Shown here piece after piece: positions 1 through 7,464 of a stretch of 35,854 nt of DNA. Location: assembly GCA_022828135.1 (NCBI GenBank), contig JAJEJB010000026.1:1-35854 (forward strand), read 5' to 3'. The DNA comes from Acidimicrobiia bacterium. GTDB taxonomy: Bacteria; Actinomycetota; Acidimicrobiia; Acidimicrobiales; Aldehydirespiratoraceae. Each line of letters begins with the position of its first letter. Positions within the stretch are counted from its first letter, which is position 1. The notes under the pieces were generated by a model. It made no database searches. It was given only the letters and a program-made list of their open reading frames with translations, and had not been told where the DNA came from. The position numbers and the translations under genes were made by a program.

Positions 1-701
1 CCCCCGGAGCGCTCCCGGACCGCGGCGTCCTCCCATTGCTGCTCGGCCAGGTGGATGTGCACCGGCATCCCGGCGCGGGCGGCCCGCTCGGCGATGGCGG
101 TCAGGCATTCCCGCGACACCGAGTAGGCGGCGTGGGCCGCCATCCCCACCTCGATCAGGTCGCTGCCGGCCCAGCGGTCCCGGAGGGCCACCATCTCGTC
201 GATCTGGTCGGGCCACGGGCCGGTCAGGGTGAAGTCGGGGTCCTCGATCACCCCCGGGGTCACGAGGCAGCGCATCCCGGCCTGTTCGGCGGCTTCGGCC
301 ATGGCCTGCCCGGCGAAGTACATCTCCACCGATGTGGTGATGCCGTTGGCCAGCAGTTCGGCCGCTCCCAGCCGCATCCCGGCCCGCACGTCTTCGGGGG
401 TGAGCTTGGATTCCCGGGGCCACATCACCTCGTGCAGCCAGCGGTCCACCGGCAGTCCCTCGCCCGCGCCCCGCAGCAGCACCATCGGCGTGTGGCAGTG
501 GGCGTTGATGAGGCTCGGCATGAGGATGCCGACGCGGTGCACGGCGGTGTCGGGGGCCGGGCCGGGTGCGTCGGCGGCGGGGCCGCACCAGGAGATCCGC
601 CCGTCGTCGCCCACATCCACCGCGCCGCCGGTGATCGGTGCGGGCACGCCCCCGGCCGGTCCGTCCATGGTGACGAGCACGTCGCACAGGTACCGGTCCA
701 T
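1..701 (-). CDS. MtaD-like amidohydrolase (5'-methylthioadenosine/S-adenosylhomocysteine deaminase family), 3' end outside window
   Basis: The reverse strand stays open from an ATG at 701 to the left edge, giving 233 residues with no stop, so the C-terminus is missing. Visible are the metal-binding HxH (NAHCHT, His68 and His70), the adjacent LLRGAGEGLPVDRWL segment typical of MtaD/TrzA/SsnA deaminases, LTPEDVRAG at about 100, and a later HIHLAE (His217, Glu220) that matches the third ligand region of the TIM-barrel amidohydrolases. Family members hydrolytically deaminate or dechlorinate N-heterocycles; the best known role here is deamination of methylthioadenosine or SAH in the cytosol. The gene is divergent from mtnA, which acts on the next intermediates of methionine salvage, and this supports the MTA role. 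The substrate is not provable from sequence; guanine- or triazine-type hydrolases share the motifs. A TAGGGT box lies 8 bases before the ATG. Confidence 0.85.
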   Translation of the reverse strand, partial: MDRYLCDVLVTMDGPAGGVPAPITGGAVDVGDDGRISWCGPAADAPGPAPDTAVHRVGILMPSLINAHCHTPMVLLRGAGEGLPVDRWLHEVMWPRESKLTPEDVRAGMRLGAAELLANGITTSVEMYFAGQAMAEAAEQAGMRCLVTPGVIEDPDFTLTGPWPDQIDEMVALRDRWAGSDLIEVGMAAHAAYSVSRECLTAIAERAARAGMPVHIHLAEQQWEDAAVRERSG

Positions 702-752
702 CACGCCCAACCCTAGATGGGGGTGATCGGGGACAACTAGCCTCGACGGGGC
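702..752. promoter_or_regulatory. Divergent promoter region between the MtaD-like gene and mtnA
   Basis: Only 51 bases separate the two start codons. On the minus strand TAGGGT (710-715) sits 8 bases before the ATG at 701; on the plus strand TAGCCT (738-743) sits 9 bases before the ATG at 753. Neither start has a convincing Shine-Dalgarno. This is the layout of two back-to-back leaderless promoters, which would let the pair be co-regulated. No SAM riboswitch could fit here. Confidence 0.5.
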
Positions 753-1772
753 ATGGACGGCGGCAGTTTGCGGACGCTGGACTGGGCCGGAGGCTCAGAC
801 GGCGTGGTCGAGATGGTCGACCAGACCGCCCTGCCCGGCGCCTACACCGTGCTGCGCATCGACACCGTGCCGGACATGGTGGCCGCCATCCAGCGCCTGT
901 CGGTGCGGGGCGCGCCCGCCATCGGCGTGGCCGGCGCCTTCGGCGTGGCCCTGGCCGTGCGGGCCCACGGCACCAGCGGCCCGGCGTTCGACGCCGCCGT
1001 CGCCTCCCTGCGCCAGGCCCGTCCCACGGCGGTGAACCTGGCCCGCATGGTGGACCGGGCCGCGGCCAGAGCTCCCGGGGGCTTCGACGCGGTGCTGGCC
1101 GAGGCCGCCGCCATACGCGACGAGGAGTTGGCCGCCTCACACGCCATGGGCAGCCTGGGCGCCGACTTGGTGCTCGATCTGGTGGGCCGGGCCGATATCC
1201 GGGCCATGACGATCTGCAACACCGGCGGCCTGGCCGCGGTGGAGCGGGGCACGGCCCTGGCGGTGATCCAGACCCTGCACGAGCGGGGCCGGCTGGCCGA
1301 GGCGCTGGCCCTTGAGACCCGCCCCTTGCTGCAGGGCGCCCGGCTCACCGCCTGGGAGCTCGACCGGATGGGCGCGCCCCACCGTCTGCTGGTCGACTCG
1401 GCCGGTCCGTTCATGCTGGCCAGGGGCCAGGCCGACGTTGTCCTCACCGGCGCCGACCGGGTGGCGGCCAACGGCGACACCGCCAACAAGATCGGCACGT
1501 TCTCGCTGGCGCTCGGCGCCCGCCACGCCGGTGTGCCGTTCATCGTGGTCGCGCCCGAGTCCACCGTGGACGCCGATACCCCCGACGGCGCCGGCATCGC
1601 CATCGAGGACCGGGGCACCGACGAGGTGGTCTCGCTCGCCGGGGTGGCCACCGCCCCCGACGGCACCGCAGCCGCCAATCCCGCCTTCGACGTAACCCCC
1701 GCCGAGCTCATAACCGCAGTGGTCACCGACCAGCGAGTAGTCCGCCTAGACCAGTCCCAAACGCCTGCCTGA
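753..1772 (+). CDS. mtnA: S-methyl-5-thioribose-1-phosphate isomerase
   Basis: This 339-residue protein isomerises methylthioribose-1-phosphate to methylthioribulose-1-phosphate in the methionine salvage pathway. It belongs to the eIF2B-like isomerase family and has the usual length. The N-terminus carries the family signature around LDQT/DQTALPG, then the RGAPAIGVAGAFG substrate-phosphate loop (52-64). The presumed catalytic Cys155 lies in TICNTGGL and the catalytic Asp235 in LTGADRVAANGDTANKIGT; both match the Cys/Asp pair established for the Bacillus enzyme. The ETRPLLQGARLTAWEL block (188-203) is also canonical. The ATG at 753 has a TAGCCT box 9 bases upstream and no Shine-Dalgarno. Its divergent neighbour is an MtaD-like deaminase, so together they suggest an MTA deamination or salvage branch, although mtnB/mtnD-type genes are not next to it. 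Confidence 0.95.
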   Translation: MDGGSLRTLDWAGGSDGVVEMVDQTALPGAYTVLRIDTVPDMVAAIQRLSVRGAPAIGVAGAFGVALAVRAHGTSGPAFDAAVASLRQARPTAVNLARMVDRAAARAPGGFDAVLAEAAAIRDEELAASHAMGSLGADLVLDLVGRADIRAMTICNTGGLAAVERGTALAVIQTLHERGRLAEALALETRPLLQGARLTAWELDRMGAPHRLLVDSAGPFMLARGQADVVLTGADRVAANGDTANKIGTFSLALGARHAGVPFIVVAPESTVDADTPDGAGIAIEDRGTDEVVSLAGVATAPDGTAAANPAFDVTPAELITAVVTDQRVVRLDQSQTPA

Positions 1773-1950
1773 AGGTTCTAGGCTGCGCTCGTCGCAGGAG
1801 CCTCTTGGCGGTGTCTGGATGATGTCGCCGTCGGCGAGGTGGCGACGAAGTTCTGCGTATTGGCTGCGACCCGAGTCAGCCCGATTACCCAACGGCGACT
1901 GATGAGGGCGGTGAGACGCAGAGAGGAGTTCGAGAGGCACCGCAGGGTCC

Positions 1951-2286
1951 TCAGTTGACGCCTACTTCCTCCAAGGGTTCGGCCGTCAGCTCAAGCTCTA
2001 GCGCTCCGGCCAGGGCCACGATCGTCGAGAGTGTCGGATTGGGGCTCTCGGTTGAGAACAGCCGTCGGATCACCTCGGGGCGAAGGCCGGCCCGGCGGGC
2101 GAGTTCTGCCTTGGTCAGATTGAGGTCACAGCGACGCTCGTCGAGCCCGCGAATGATGGTGTCGATCTGATCGATGCGACGCCTCGCTGAGACGTAGGCG
2201 CGGTCGTAGTCTGGATCCTCCCGGCGGTGCTTGAAGTAGCGCTCAGCCCCGGTGATGTCGGCCATGAGTTCAGCATAGCGTGACAT
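1951..2286 (-). CDS. XRE-family helix-turn-helix protein, HigA-type antitoxin-like, without adjacent toxin
   Basis: A 111-residue protein beginning MSRYAELMADI. An N-terminal acidic/basic helical part (Asp24-Arg50) is followed by a helix-turn-helix (about 55-78: LTKAELARRAGLRPEVIRRL) and the TLSTIVALAGALELELTAEP extension typical of XRE antitoxins of HigA/HicB-linked and orphan types. The frame is open further upstream, but that part would run into the divergent oxidoreductase promoter, so the ATG at 2286 is preferred. No RelE/HigB-like reading frame exists on either side: 1773-1950 holds no plausible gene, and upstream lies the unrelated LLM oxidoreductase. It may be a solitary regulator or an orphan antitoxin left after toxin loss. 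DNA binding is well supported; the antitoxin role is inference. Confidence 0.75.
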   Translation of the reverse strand: MSRYAELMADITGAERYFKHRREDPDYDRAYVSARRRIDQIDTIIRGLDERRCDLNLTKAELARRAGLRPEVIRRLFSTESPNPTLSTIVALAGALELELTAEPLEEVGVN

Positions 2287-2419
2287 GAATGTTACGGCTT
2301 GGGTAGGTGACGGATCACTCGCTCGACCGGGGATACGAAGTCGGGCTCCCGACGTTGGTTCGCCCTGTCCGGCGGCGCCCGGGTAGCAGCCGCGCCCAAG
2401 TGGCGCTAGGGAATGGACC

Positions 2420-3292
2420 GTGACCGTGAAGTACGCGTTTGTGGACTTGCCGGCCCGGGTGGAGGCGGCGGTGGCCAACGCGGCCCGGGCCGAGGCGGCC
2501 GGGCTCGACCGTTACATGGTGCCTCAGGTCGAGCGGGCCGACCCGGTCGCGGTGCTGGCCGTGGTGGCCGACCGGGTGCCCCGCATCGAGCTGGCCACCA
2601 GCGTGATCGTCATCCAGTCGACGCTGCCGGGGCTGCTGGCCCAGCAGACCCGCACCGTCAACCAGATCAGCGGCGGACGGTTCACGCTCGGCATCGGGGT
2701 GTGCCACCAGCCCATCGTGACCGAGGTGTTCGGGCTCGAGTGGCGCCGGCCCTACAGCCACATGGTCCAGTACCTCGACGCTCTGCTCCCGCTGCTGGCC
2801 GACCAGGCGGTGGACACCGTCGGCGATCTGGCGTCGCACCGGGGCGAGATCGAGGTGCCCGGCCCCGTTCCCCGGGTGATGCTGGCGGCCATGGGGCCGA
2901 GGATGCTGGCGCTGGCCGCGGCCCGCACCGAGGGCACGATCCTGGCCTGGACCGGGCCCCGCACCATCGAGGAGCACGTGCGCCCGGCCGTCGGCGACGC
3001 GCTGATCTCGGCCACCGTGTGGGTGTGCGTGACCGACGACCCCGACGGGGCCCGGAGCCGCCTCGGCGAGTTGCTGGCGGGCTACGGGACGCTGCCGTCG
3101 TATCAGGCCATGGCCACCCGGGAGCGGGTGGCCGACATGATGGACCTCCTCGTCATCGGCAACCCGGACCAGGTCCGGGCCGAGCTGGCCCGCTACGCGG
3201 CGGCGTCGGCCGACGAGGTCGCCGTCATCCTCCAGGGCAACCGCGCCGAGCGAGAGGCCGGCTGGGCCATGATCGAGGAGGGCCTGGCCTGA
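2420..3292 (+). CDS. LLM-class F420-dependent oxidoreductase (luciferase-like, TIGR03564-like subgroup)
   Basis: A 290-residue flavin/F420-type TIM-barrel oxidoreductase, cytosolic. The luciferase-like fold is recognised from ARAEAAGLDRYMVPQ, the RIELATSVIVIQ beta strand, the LLAQQTRTVNQISGGRFTLGIG segment, and the VPRVMLAAMGPRMLALAA region that precedes the coenzyme-binding loop. The ending AELARYAAASADEVAV is the usual LLM C-terminal helix and strand. The start is GTG at 2420, preceded by AGGGA; an overlapping ATG at 2413 is in another frame. Mycobacterial relatives use reduced F420 to reduce or oxidise diverse small molecules; the substrate cannot be read from sequence. The gene converges on the MFS gene with three bases between the stops. 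A second, more distant LLM gene lies at 25316-26350. Confidence 0.9.
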   Translation: MTVKYAFVDLPARVEAAVANAARAEAAGLDRYMVPQVERADPVAVLAVVADRVPRIELATSVIVIQSTLPGLLAQQTRTVNQISGGRFTLGIGVCHQPIVTEVFGLEWRRPYSHMVQYLDALLPLLADQAVDTVGDLASHRGEIEVPGPVPRVMLAAMGPRMLALAAARTEGTILAWTGPRTIEEHVRPAVGDALISATVWVCVTDDPDGARSRLGELLAGYGTLPSYQAMATRERVADMMDLLVIGNPDQVRAELARYAAASADEVAVILQGNRAEREAGWAMIEEGLA

Positions 3293-3295
3293 CGG

Positions 3296-4474
3296 TCAGT
3301 CGCCGGCTCTCGGCCTGACGTACTCCGCTAGGCCCGACCCCCTCCACAGCAGGCCGCCGAGCATCGTCAGCGCTGTCAGCGCCGGGATCACCGTCCACAC
3401 CAGGCCCCGGCCGGAGATGTCGTAGAGCCAGGCCCCCAGCACCGACGTCCCGCCGGCCAGCAGCACCTCGGTGGCGCCCATGAGCCCCTGCGACGACGCC
3501 TGGCGGTCGTTGCTCACCGTCTGCGAGTAGGCGTAGAGGCCGGCGGTGAAGCCCAGGCCGGCGCCGATGCCGATCACCATCGACACCGCCACCAGGCTCC
3601 ACACCGAGTCGAACACGCCCAGCAGGACTCCCGCCGCGGCCGCCCCGAACAGCCCGCCGGCGCACAGCCGCATGCCGCCGGTGCGCTGGGCCCACGCTCC
3701 TGCCACCGGGGCCAGGGCTCCCATCGGGATAGCGAACAGGGTGAAGCTCACCCCGACCTCCCAGGTGGCCGCCCCGAGATCGACCAGGCTCACCGCCCAC
3801 ACCGCCTCCCACGCCCCGATCATCACGAACTGGCTGGTGACCAGCACCAGCGTTCCGGCCACCACCCGGTCTCGCAGCAGCCGCAGCGAGCTGGTGGTGC
3901 GGGTGCCGGCGGCGCCTTCGTCGGCCTCGAGCCGGCCCATCATCAGCACTGTTGCGCCGGCCACGCCGGCCAACACATAGAAGGGCACATCCAGGTCGAA
4001 GGCCTCGGCCAGCAGGGCGGCCGCGGCCGGGGTGATCGCGAAGCCGACGATCTCGAACACGCCGAGCCGGCCGAGATTGCGGCCGGTGTGGGCCGGGTCG
4101 GCCAGTATGACGGTCCGGCGGATGGCGGGCTGCGCCACCCCGATGGCGATGCCGAGCATCGCCCGCGACCCGAGCATCGTCGAGAAGCCGGTGCTGGCCG
4201 CGAACCCGACCATGCTGGCCCCTGCGGCCACCAGCCCGATCCGGACCATCAGCGGCGCATGGCCCCGGTCGGCCACCCGGGCGAGGGTGAGCTGGGTGAC
4301 GAAGGCGGCGAGGAAGCCGGCGCCCACGATCAGCCCGAGCTGGGTCTCGCTCAGCCCGAACTCGTCGCGCAGGTCGCCGAGCAGGGTGACGACCGACGCC
4401 AGCGAGCCCATGCAGAGCCCCTGGGCCACGTAGTAGGAGAGCAGCCTGGGCGTGCGTGCGCCGTCGATCTGCAT
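3296..4474 (-). CDS. Major facilitator superfamily transporter
   Basis: A 392-residue integral membrane protein with about 12 hydrophobic segments. The first half shows the MFS loop 2-3 motif in the form ARVADRGHAPLMVR (about residues 65-78), followed by GSRAMLGIAIGVAQPAIRR and a long hydrophobic FEIVGFAITPAAAALL. The second half repeats the pattern. Efflux of a small molecule is the likeliest role; the substrate is unknown. The open frame extends 21 codons further upstream, but that extension is simply a reading through the adjacent tRNA-Gly gene, so the ATG at 4474 is chosen. That ATG is only three bases downstream of the encoded CCA of the tRNA, so the gene has no room for its own promoter or Shine-Dalgarno outside the tRNA (see findings). 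Confidence 0.85.
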   Translation of the reverse strand: MQIDGARTPRLLSYYVAQGLCMGSLASVVTLLGDLRDEFGLSETQLGLIVGAGFLAAFVTQLTLARVADRGHAPLMVRIGLVAAGASMVGFAASTGFSTMLGSRAMLGIAIGVAQPAIRRTVILADPAHTGRNLGRLGVFEIVGFAITPAAAALLAEAFDLDVPFYVLAGVAGATVLMMGRLEADEGAAGTRTTSSLRLLRDRVVAGTLVLVTSQFVMIGAWEAVWAVSLVDLGAATWEVGVSFTLFAIPMGALAPVAGAWAQRTGGMRLCAGGLFGAAAAGVLLGVFDSVWSLVAVSMVIGIGAGLGFTAGLYAYSQTVSNDRQASSQGLMGATEVLLAGGTSVLGAWLYDISGRGLVWTVIPALTALTMLGGLLWRGSGLAEYVRPRAGD

Positions 4475-4477
4475 GCC

Positions 4478-4551
4478 TGGAGCGGATGACGAGAATCGAA
4501 CTCGCATTCTCAGCTTGGGAAGCTGATGTTCTACCATTGAACTACACCCGC
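4478..4551 (-). tRNA. tRNA-Gly, anticodon CCC
   Basis: On the minus strand the sequence folds into a complete cloverleaf. The acceptor stem GCGGGTG pairs with CATCCGC with one G-T pair; the anticodon arm has stem TCAGC/GCTGA and loop TTCCCAA, giving anticodon CCC; the T arm contains GTTCGATTC; and the discriminator T is followed by an encoded CCA (4478-4480). The gene lies three bases upstream of the MFS start codon on the same strand. Confidence 0.96.
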
Positions 4552-4592
4552 GAAGCCCACGAGCGTAGCCATCGCGGCGTCTGCTGCAAGTC

Positions 4593-5372
4593 CTAGCTGT
4601 AGCGCACGTACACGGGGCGGCCGGTGTCGGACCGATCGGGTTCGAACCCGTAGCCGAGCCCGTCGAAGTCCCGCAGTCCCCGCACCGACTTCACCCGGTT
4701 GCGGATGATCCAGCCCGCCATCGACCCCCGGGCCCGCTTGGCGAAGAACGAGATCATCTTGGGCTCGGCCTCGCCCCGGCCGTCCAGGAAGGCGGGCGTC
4801 ACCAGCCGCCCCTCCAGCCGCCGGGTGTCCACCGAGCGGAAGTACTCGTGTGACGCCAGGTTCACCACCACCGCCGGCCCCGGGCTGGCGGCCAGGTCCT
4901 CGTTGAGCGCCTCGGTGATGCGCTCGCCCCAGTAGGCGTACAGGTCGCGGCCCCGGTCGGTGGCCAGCTTGGACCCCATCTCCAGCCGGTACGGCTGCAT
5001 CAGGTCGAGCGGCCGCAGCACGCCGTAGAGCCCCGACAGGATGCGCAGCACCTTCTGGGCGTGGGTGTAGTCGCGCTCGGTGAAGGTGGCGGCGGCGTCC
5101 ATGCCCTGGTACACGTCGCCGGCGAAGGCCAGCAGCGCGGGCCGGGCGTCGGCCGTCGTGAACGGCGCCTCCCAATCGGCGTAGCGGTCGAAGTTGAGTT
5201 CGGCCAGTTCGGCCGAGATGTCCATCAGCTTGGCGATCTCGTCGGGCGTCTTCTGGCGCATCACGTCCACCAGCGGCCCGGCCTCCTCCAGCATCCGGGG
5301 CTGGGAGTGCTTGCGGGTGGGCAGCTTGGAGCTGTAGTCGAGCGCCTTGGCCGGGGAGACGACGATCAGCAC
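4593..5372 (-). CDS. yaaA: Peroxide stress protein YaaA (DUF328/UPF0246)
   Basis: A 259-residue cytosolic protein with the YaaA signature over its whole length: VVSPAKALDYSS at the N-terminus, AELNFDRYADW at about 55-65, ALLAFAGDVYQGMDA (80-95), RILSGLYGVLRPLDLMQPYR (110-129), and the C-terminal half with ISFFAKRARGSMAGWII. In Escherichia coli YaaA limits intracellular iron and so DNA damage during hydrogen peroxide stress; the fold binds DNA. The start is GTG at 5372, with a TATAAC box six bases upstream and no Shine-Dalgarno, consistent with leaderless expression. The gene is followed by tRNA-Gly on the same strand and preceded by the aminotransferase with a 27-base gap, so the three could share a transcript. 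Confidence 0.95.
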   Translation of the reverse strand: MLIVVSPAKALDYSSKLPTRKHSQPRMLEEAGPLVDVMRQKTPDEIAKLMDISAELAELNFDRYADWEAPFTTADARPALLAFAGDVYQGMDAAATFTERDYTHAQKVLRILSGLYGVLRPLDLMQPYRLEMGSKLATDRGRDLYAYWGERITEALNEDLAASPGPAVVVNLASHEYFRSVDTRRLEGRLVTPAFLDGRGEAEPKMISFFAKRARGSMAGWIIRNRVKSVRGLRDFDGLGYGFEPDRSDTGRPVYVRYS

Positions 5373-5399
5373 CGGACTGTTATACCCGCGGGGGCGGGC

Positions 5400-6641
5400 T
5401 CAGGCTGCGGTGGCCTTGTCGGCGGGCTCCCTGTCGTCGGCTTCCGGCTCGCCGGCCCCGGCTTGGGGCTCGAGGTCGGGCAGGCAGCGCCGCAGGTTGC
5501 GGATCCCCTGGTTGATGCGCTGGCGGTTCTCGATCAGCGCGAACCGCACGTGGCCCTCGCCGCCGGGCCCGAACCCCACGCCGGGCGACACGGCCACATG
5601 GGCCTCGCGCACCAGCTTCGACGCGAACTCGATCGAGTCGAGGTGCCGGTACGGCTCCGGGATCTTGGCCCACACGAACATGGTCCCCCTGGGCGGCTCC
5701 ACCTCCCAGCCGATGCGGTTGAGGCCGTCGCACAGGGCGTCGCGCCGCCGCTCGTACACCGCGCACGCCTCCAGCGGGTAGTCGGGCTGCTCCTTCAGGG
5801 TGACCGCGGCCGCGATCTGGATCGGCTGGAACGACCCGTAGTCGAGGTAGCTCTTGAGCTTGGCCAGCGCGGCCACCACCTCGGCGTTGCCCAGCATGAA
5901 CGCCATCCGCCATCCCGCCATCGAGAACGACTTGGTGCACGAGTAGAACTCGACCGCGCAGTCGGCGGCCCCGTCCACCTGCAGGATCGACGGCGGCTGG
6001 TAGCCGTCGAAGCCGAGGTCGGCGTAGGCGTTGTCGTGCACGATCAGCATGTCGTGCTCCCGGGCCCAGTCGACCACCTTCTGCATGAAGTCGAGGTCGA
6101 CGCAGGTGGTGGTGGGGTTGTGCGGGAACGAGATCACCGCCACCCGGGGCTTGGGCCGGCTGTAGCGCCAGCTGAGCTGCATCCGGTGGACGAACTCGTC
6201 GCCGTCGGCGAGGGGCACTTCCCGGATCTGGGCGCCGGCGAACAGCGGCCCGTAGATGTGGATGGGGTAGCTGGGGGTGGGCACCAGGCAGGTGTCGCCG
6301 GGCTGGAGCATCACCCACATGAGGTGGCTGAACCCCTCCTTGGCCCCGATGGTGTTGATGACCTGGGTGTCGGGGTCGAGGTCCACCCCGAAGCGGCTCT
6401 GGTAGAGGGCGGCGACGTTGCGGCGCAGGGCGGGCAGGCCCCGGCTGGACGAGTAGCGGTGGTTGCGGGGGTTGCGGGCCGCCTCGCACAGCTTGTCCAC
6501 TGCGATGTCGGGCGACGGCAGGTCGGGGTTGCCGAACCCGAGGTCGATGATGTCGGCGCCCTCGTGGCGGAGCTGGATCTTCAGGTCGTTGATGATCGTG
6601 AAGACGTAGGGCGGGAGGCCGTTGATGCGGCGGAAGTCCAT
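5400..6641 (-). CDS. Class I/II PLP-dependent aminotransferase, AlaC-like (glutamate-pyruvate transaminase type)
   Basis: A 413-residue fold-type I aminotransferase. It starts MDFRRINGLPPYVF, which is the AlaC-type N-terminus; the open frame goes 14 codons further up but those codons match nothing in the family. Expected residues are present: GFGNPD (36-41), the phosphate-binding GAKEG (99-103), PHNPTTT (Asn175), DNAYADL (Asp203, Tyr206), the Schiff-base lysine SCTKSFSMAGWR (Lys237) and Arg245. AlaC converts pyruvate plus glutamate to alanine; close relatives include LL-diaminopimelate aminotransferase, so the exact amino acid is uncertain. A TACCTT box lies seven bases before the ATG. The C-terminal 20 residues (after LEPQAGAGEPEADD) are acidic and probably disordered. 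The gene is followed by yaaA after a 27-base gap. Confidence 0.9.
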   Translation of the reverse strand: MDFRRINGLPPYVFTIINDLKIQLRHEGADIIDLGFGNPDLPSPDIAVDKLCEAARNPRNHRYSSSRGLPALRRNVAALYQSRFGVDLDPDTQVINTIGAKEGFSHLMWVMLQPGDTCLVPTPSYPIHIYGPLFAGAQIREVPLADGDEFVHRMQLSWRYSRPKPRVAVISFPHNPTTTCVDLDFMQKVVDWAREHDMLIVHDNAYADLGFDGYQPPSILQVDGAADCAVEFYSCTKSFSMAGWRMAFMLGNAEVVAALAKLKSYLDYGSFQPIQIAAAVTLKEQPDYPLEACAVYERRRDALCDGLNRIGWEVEPPRGTMFVWAKIPEPYRHLDSIEFASKLVREAHVAVSPGVGFGPGGEGHVRFALIENRQRINQGIRNLRRCLPDLEPQAGAGEPEADDREPADKATAA

Positions 6642-6648
6642 CGGACCG

Positions 6649-6654
6649 AAGGTA
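6649..6654 (-). promoter_or_regulatory. Leaderless-type -10 box of the AlaC-like gene
   Basis: TACCTT on the minus strand, with a 7-base spacer to the ATG at 6641. In actinobacteria a TAnnnT box about seven bases before a start codon usually means that transcription begins at the start codon. Confidence 0.45.
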
Positions 6655-6817
6655 ACAGGCCGGCCGACCCGAGCAAGTGACATTTGTCACGCTGCGGGCC
6701 GGTGCTGTCACGCTTCTGGTGCTCCGGGCGGTGCGGGCCGGTGCGGGCGCACCGGTTGACCTACGCTCCGGGCATGGACGGCGCACGGGCTGTGCTTGTG
6801 CGGGATAGAACCGCACC

Positions 6818-7381
6818 GTGATCCTGTCGGACCGCTCGATCCGCGAGGCGCTGGCCGCCGGCCGCATCGTGATCGACCCGCTGGACGACGACGCGGTGCA
6901 GCCGTCGTCGGTCGACCTGCGGCTGGGGTCCAGCTTCAGGGTGTTCCGCAACCACACCCTGGGCCACATCGATGTCAAGCAGGACCTGTCGGAGCTGACC
7001 ACCCTGGTGGAGTCCGGCGCCGACGACCCGTTCATCCTGCATCCGGGCGAGTTCGTGCTGGGCGCCACCCTGGAGCGGGTGGCGCTGCCCGACGACCTAG
7101 TGGCCCGCCTGGAGGGCAAGTCGTCGCTGGGGCGGCTGGGGCTGCTGATCCACTCGACGGCCGGCTTCGTGGATCCCGGCTTCGACGGCCAGCTCACCCT
7201 GGAGCTGTCGAATGTGGCCAACCTGCCGATCACGCTGTACCCGGGGATGCGGATCGGCCAGATCAGCTTCCAGCGGATGACCACCCCGGCCGACACCCCT
7301 TACGGCTCCAGCGAGCTGGGCTCGAAGTATCACGGCCAGCGGGGCCCGGTGCCGTCCCGCTACTGGGAGAACTTCAAGTAG
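6818..7381 (+). CDS. dcd: dCTP deaminase (probably the bifunctional dCTP deaminase/dUTPase form)
   Basis: A 187-residue enzyme that makes dUMP precursors from dCTP for thymidylate synthesis. The N-terminus [26 protein letters not shown] (27-37), the KSSLGRLGL block with Arg106, the signature [13 protein letters not shown] (112-124) and the catalytic Glu129 in QLTLELSN are all intact. The C-terminus [17 protein letters not shown] resembles the mycobacterial Dcd, which carries out both deamination and pyrophosphate release; the bifunctional assignment is by that resemblance only. GTG start at 6818. There is a TAGAAC box six bases before it and no Shine-Dalgarno. It converges with the P450 gene across a very strong palindrome. 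Confidence 0.95.
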   Translation: MILSDRSIREALAAGRIVIDPLDDDAVQPSSVDLRLGSSFRVFRNHTLGHIDVKQDLSELTTLVESGADDPFILHPGEFVLGATLERVALPDDLVARLEGKSSLGRLGLLIHSTAGFVDPGFDGQLTLELSNVANLPITLYPGMRIGQISFQRMTTPADTPYGSSELGSKYHGQRGPVPSRYWENFK

Positions 7382-7391
7382 AGCGGTCCTG

Positions 7392-7459
7392 CCCCACTTC
7401 CCCGAAATTCCTGTAGTTAGGGACCTGACAGGTCCTTGCGGACAGGAATTTCGGTGGGG
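7392..7459. terminator. Nested palindrome between converging dcd and P450 genes; bidirectional terminator or structured element
   Basis: A perfect 12-base inverted repeat, CCGAAATTCCTG (7402-7413) and CAGGAATTTCGG (7443-7454), encloses a second perfect palindrome, GGACCTGACAGGTCC (7421-7435). Outside it CCCCA (7392-7396) can pair with TGGGG (7455-7459) across a bulge. There is no T-run on either side. The place, in the 83-base gap between two converging stops, fits a bidirectional terminator; the nested design is larger than a normal one. Confidence 0.6.
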
Positions 7460-7464
7460 GACGG

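Noticed and set aside
1746..1940. 64-codon minus-strand frame downstream of the XRE gene, considered as a lost toxin
   Set aside because: It has no RelE/HigB pattern and overlaps the mtnA 3' end.
4475..4537. 21-codon N-terminal extension of the MFS protein
   Set aside because: It is a reading through tRNA-Gly, a well-known annotation artefact.
5061..6680. 539-codon plus-strand frame over yaaA and the aminotransferase
   Set aside because: Its translation is Gly/Val/His/Arg-rich without family motifs, and both minus-strand genes under it are unmistakable.
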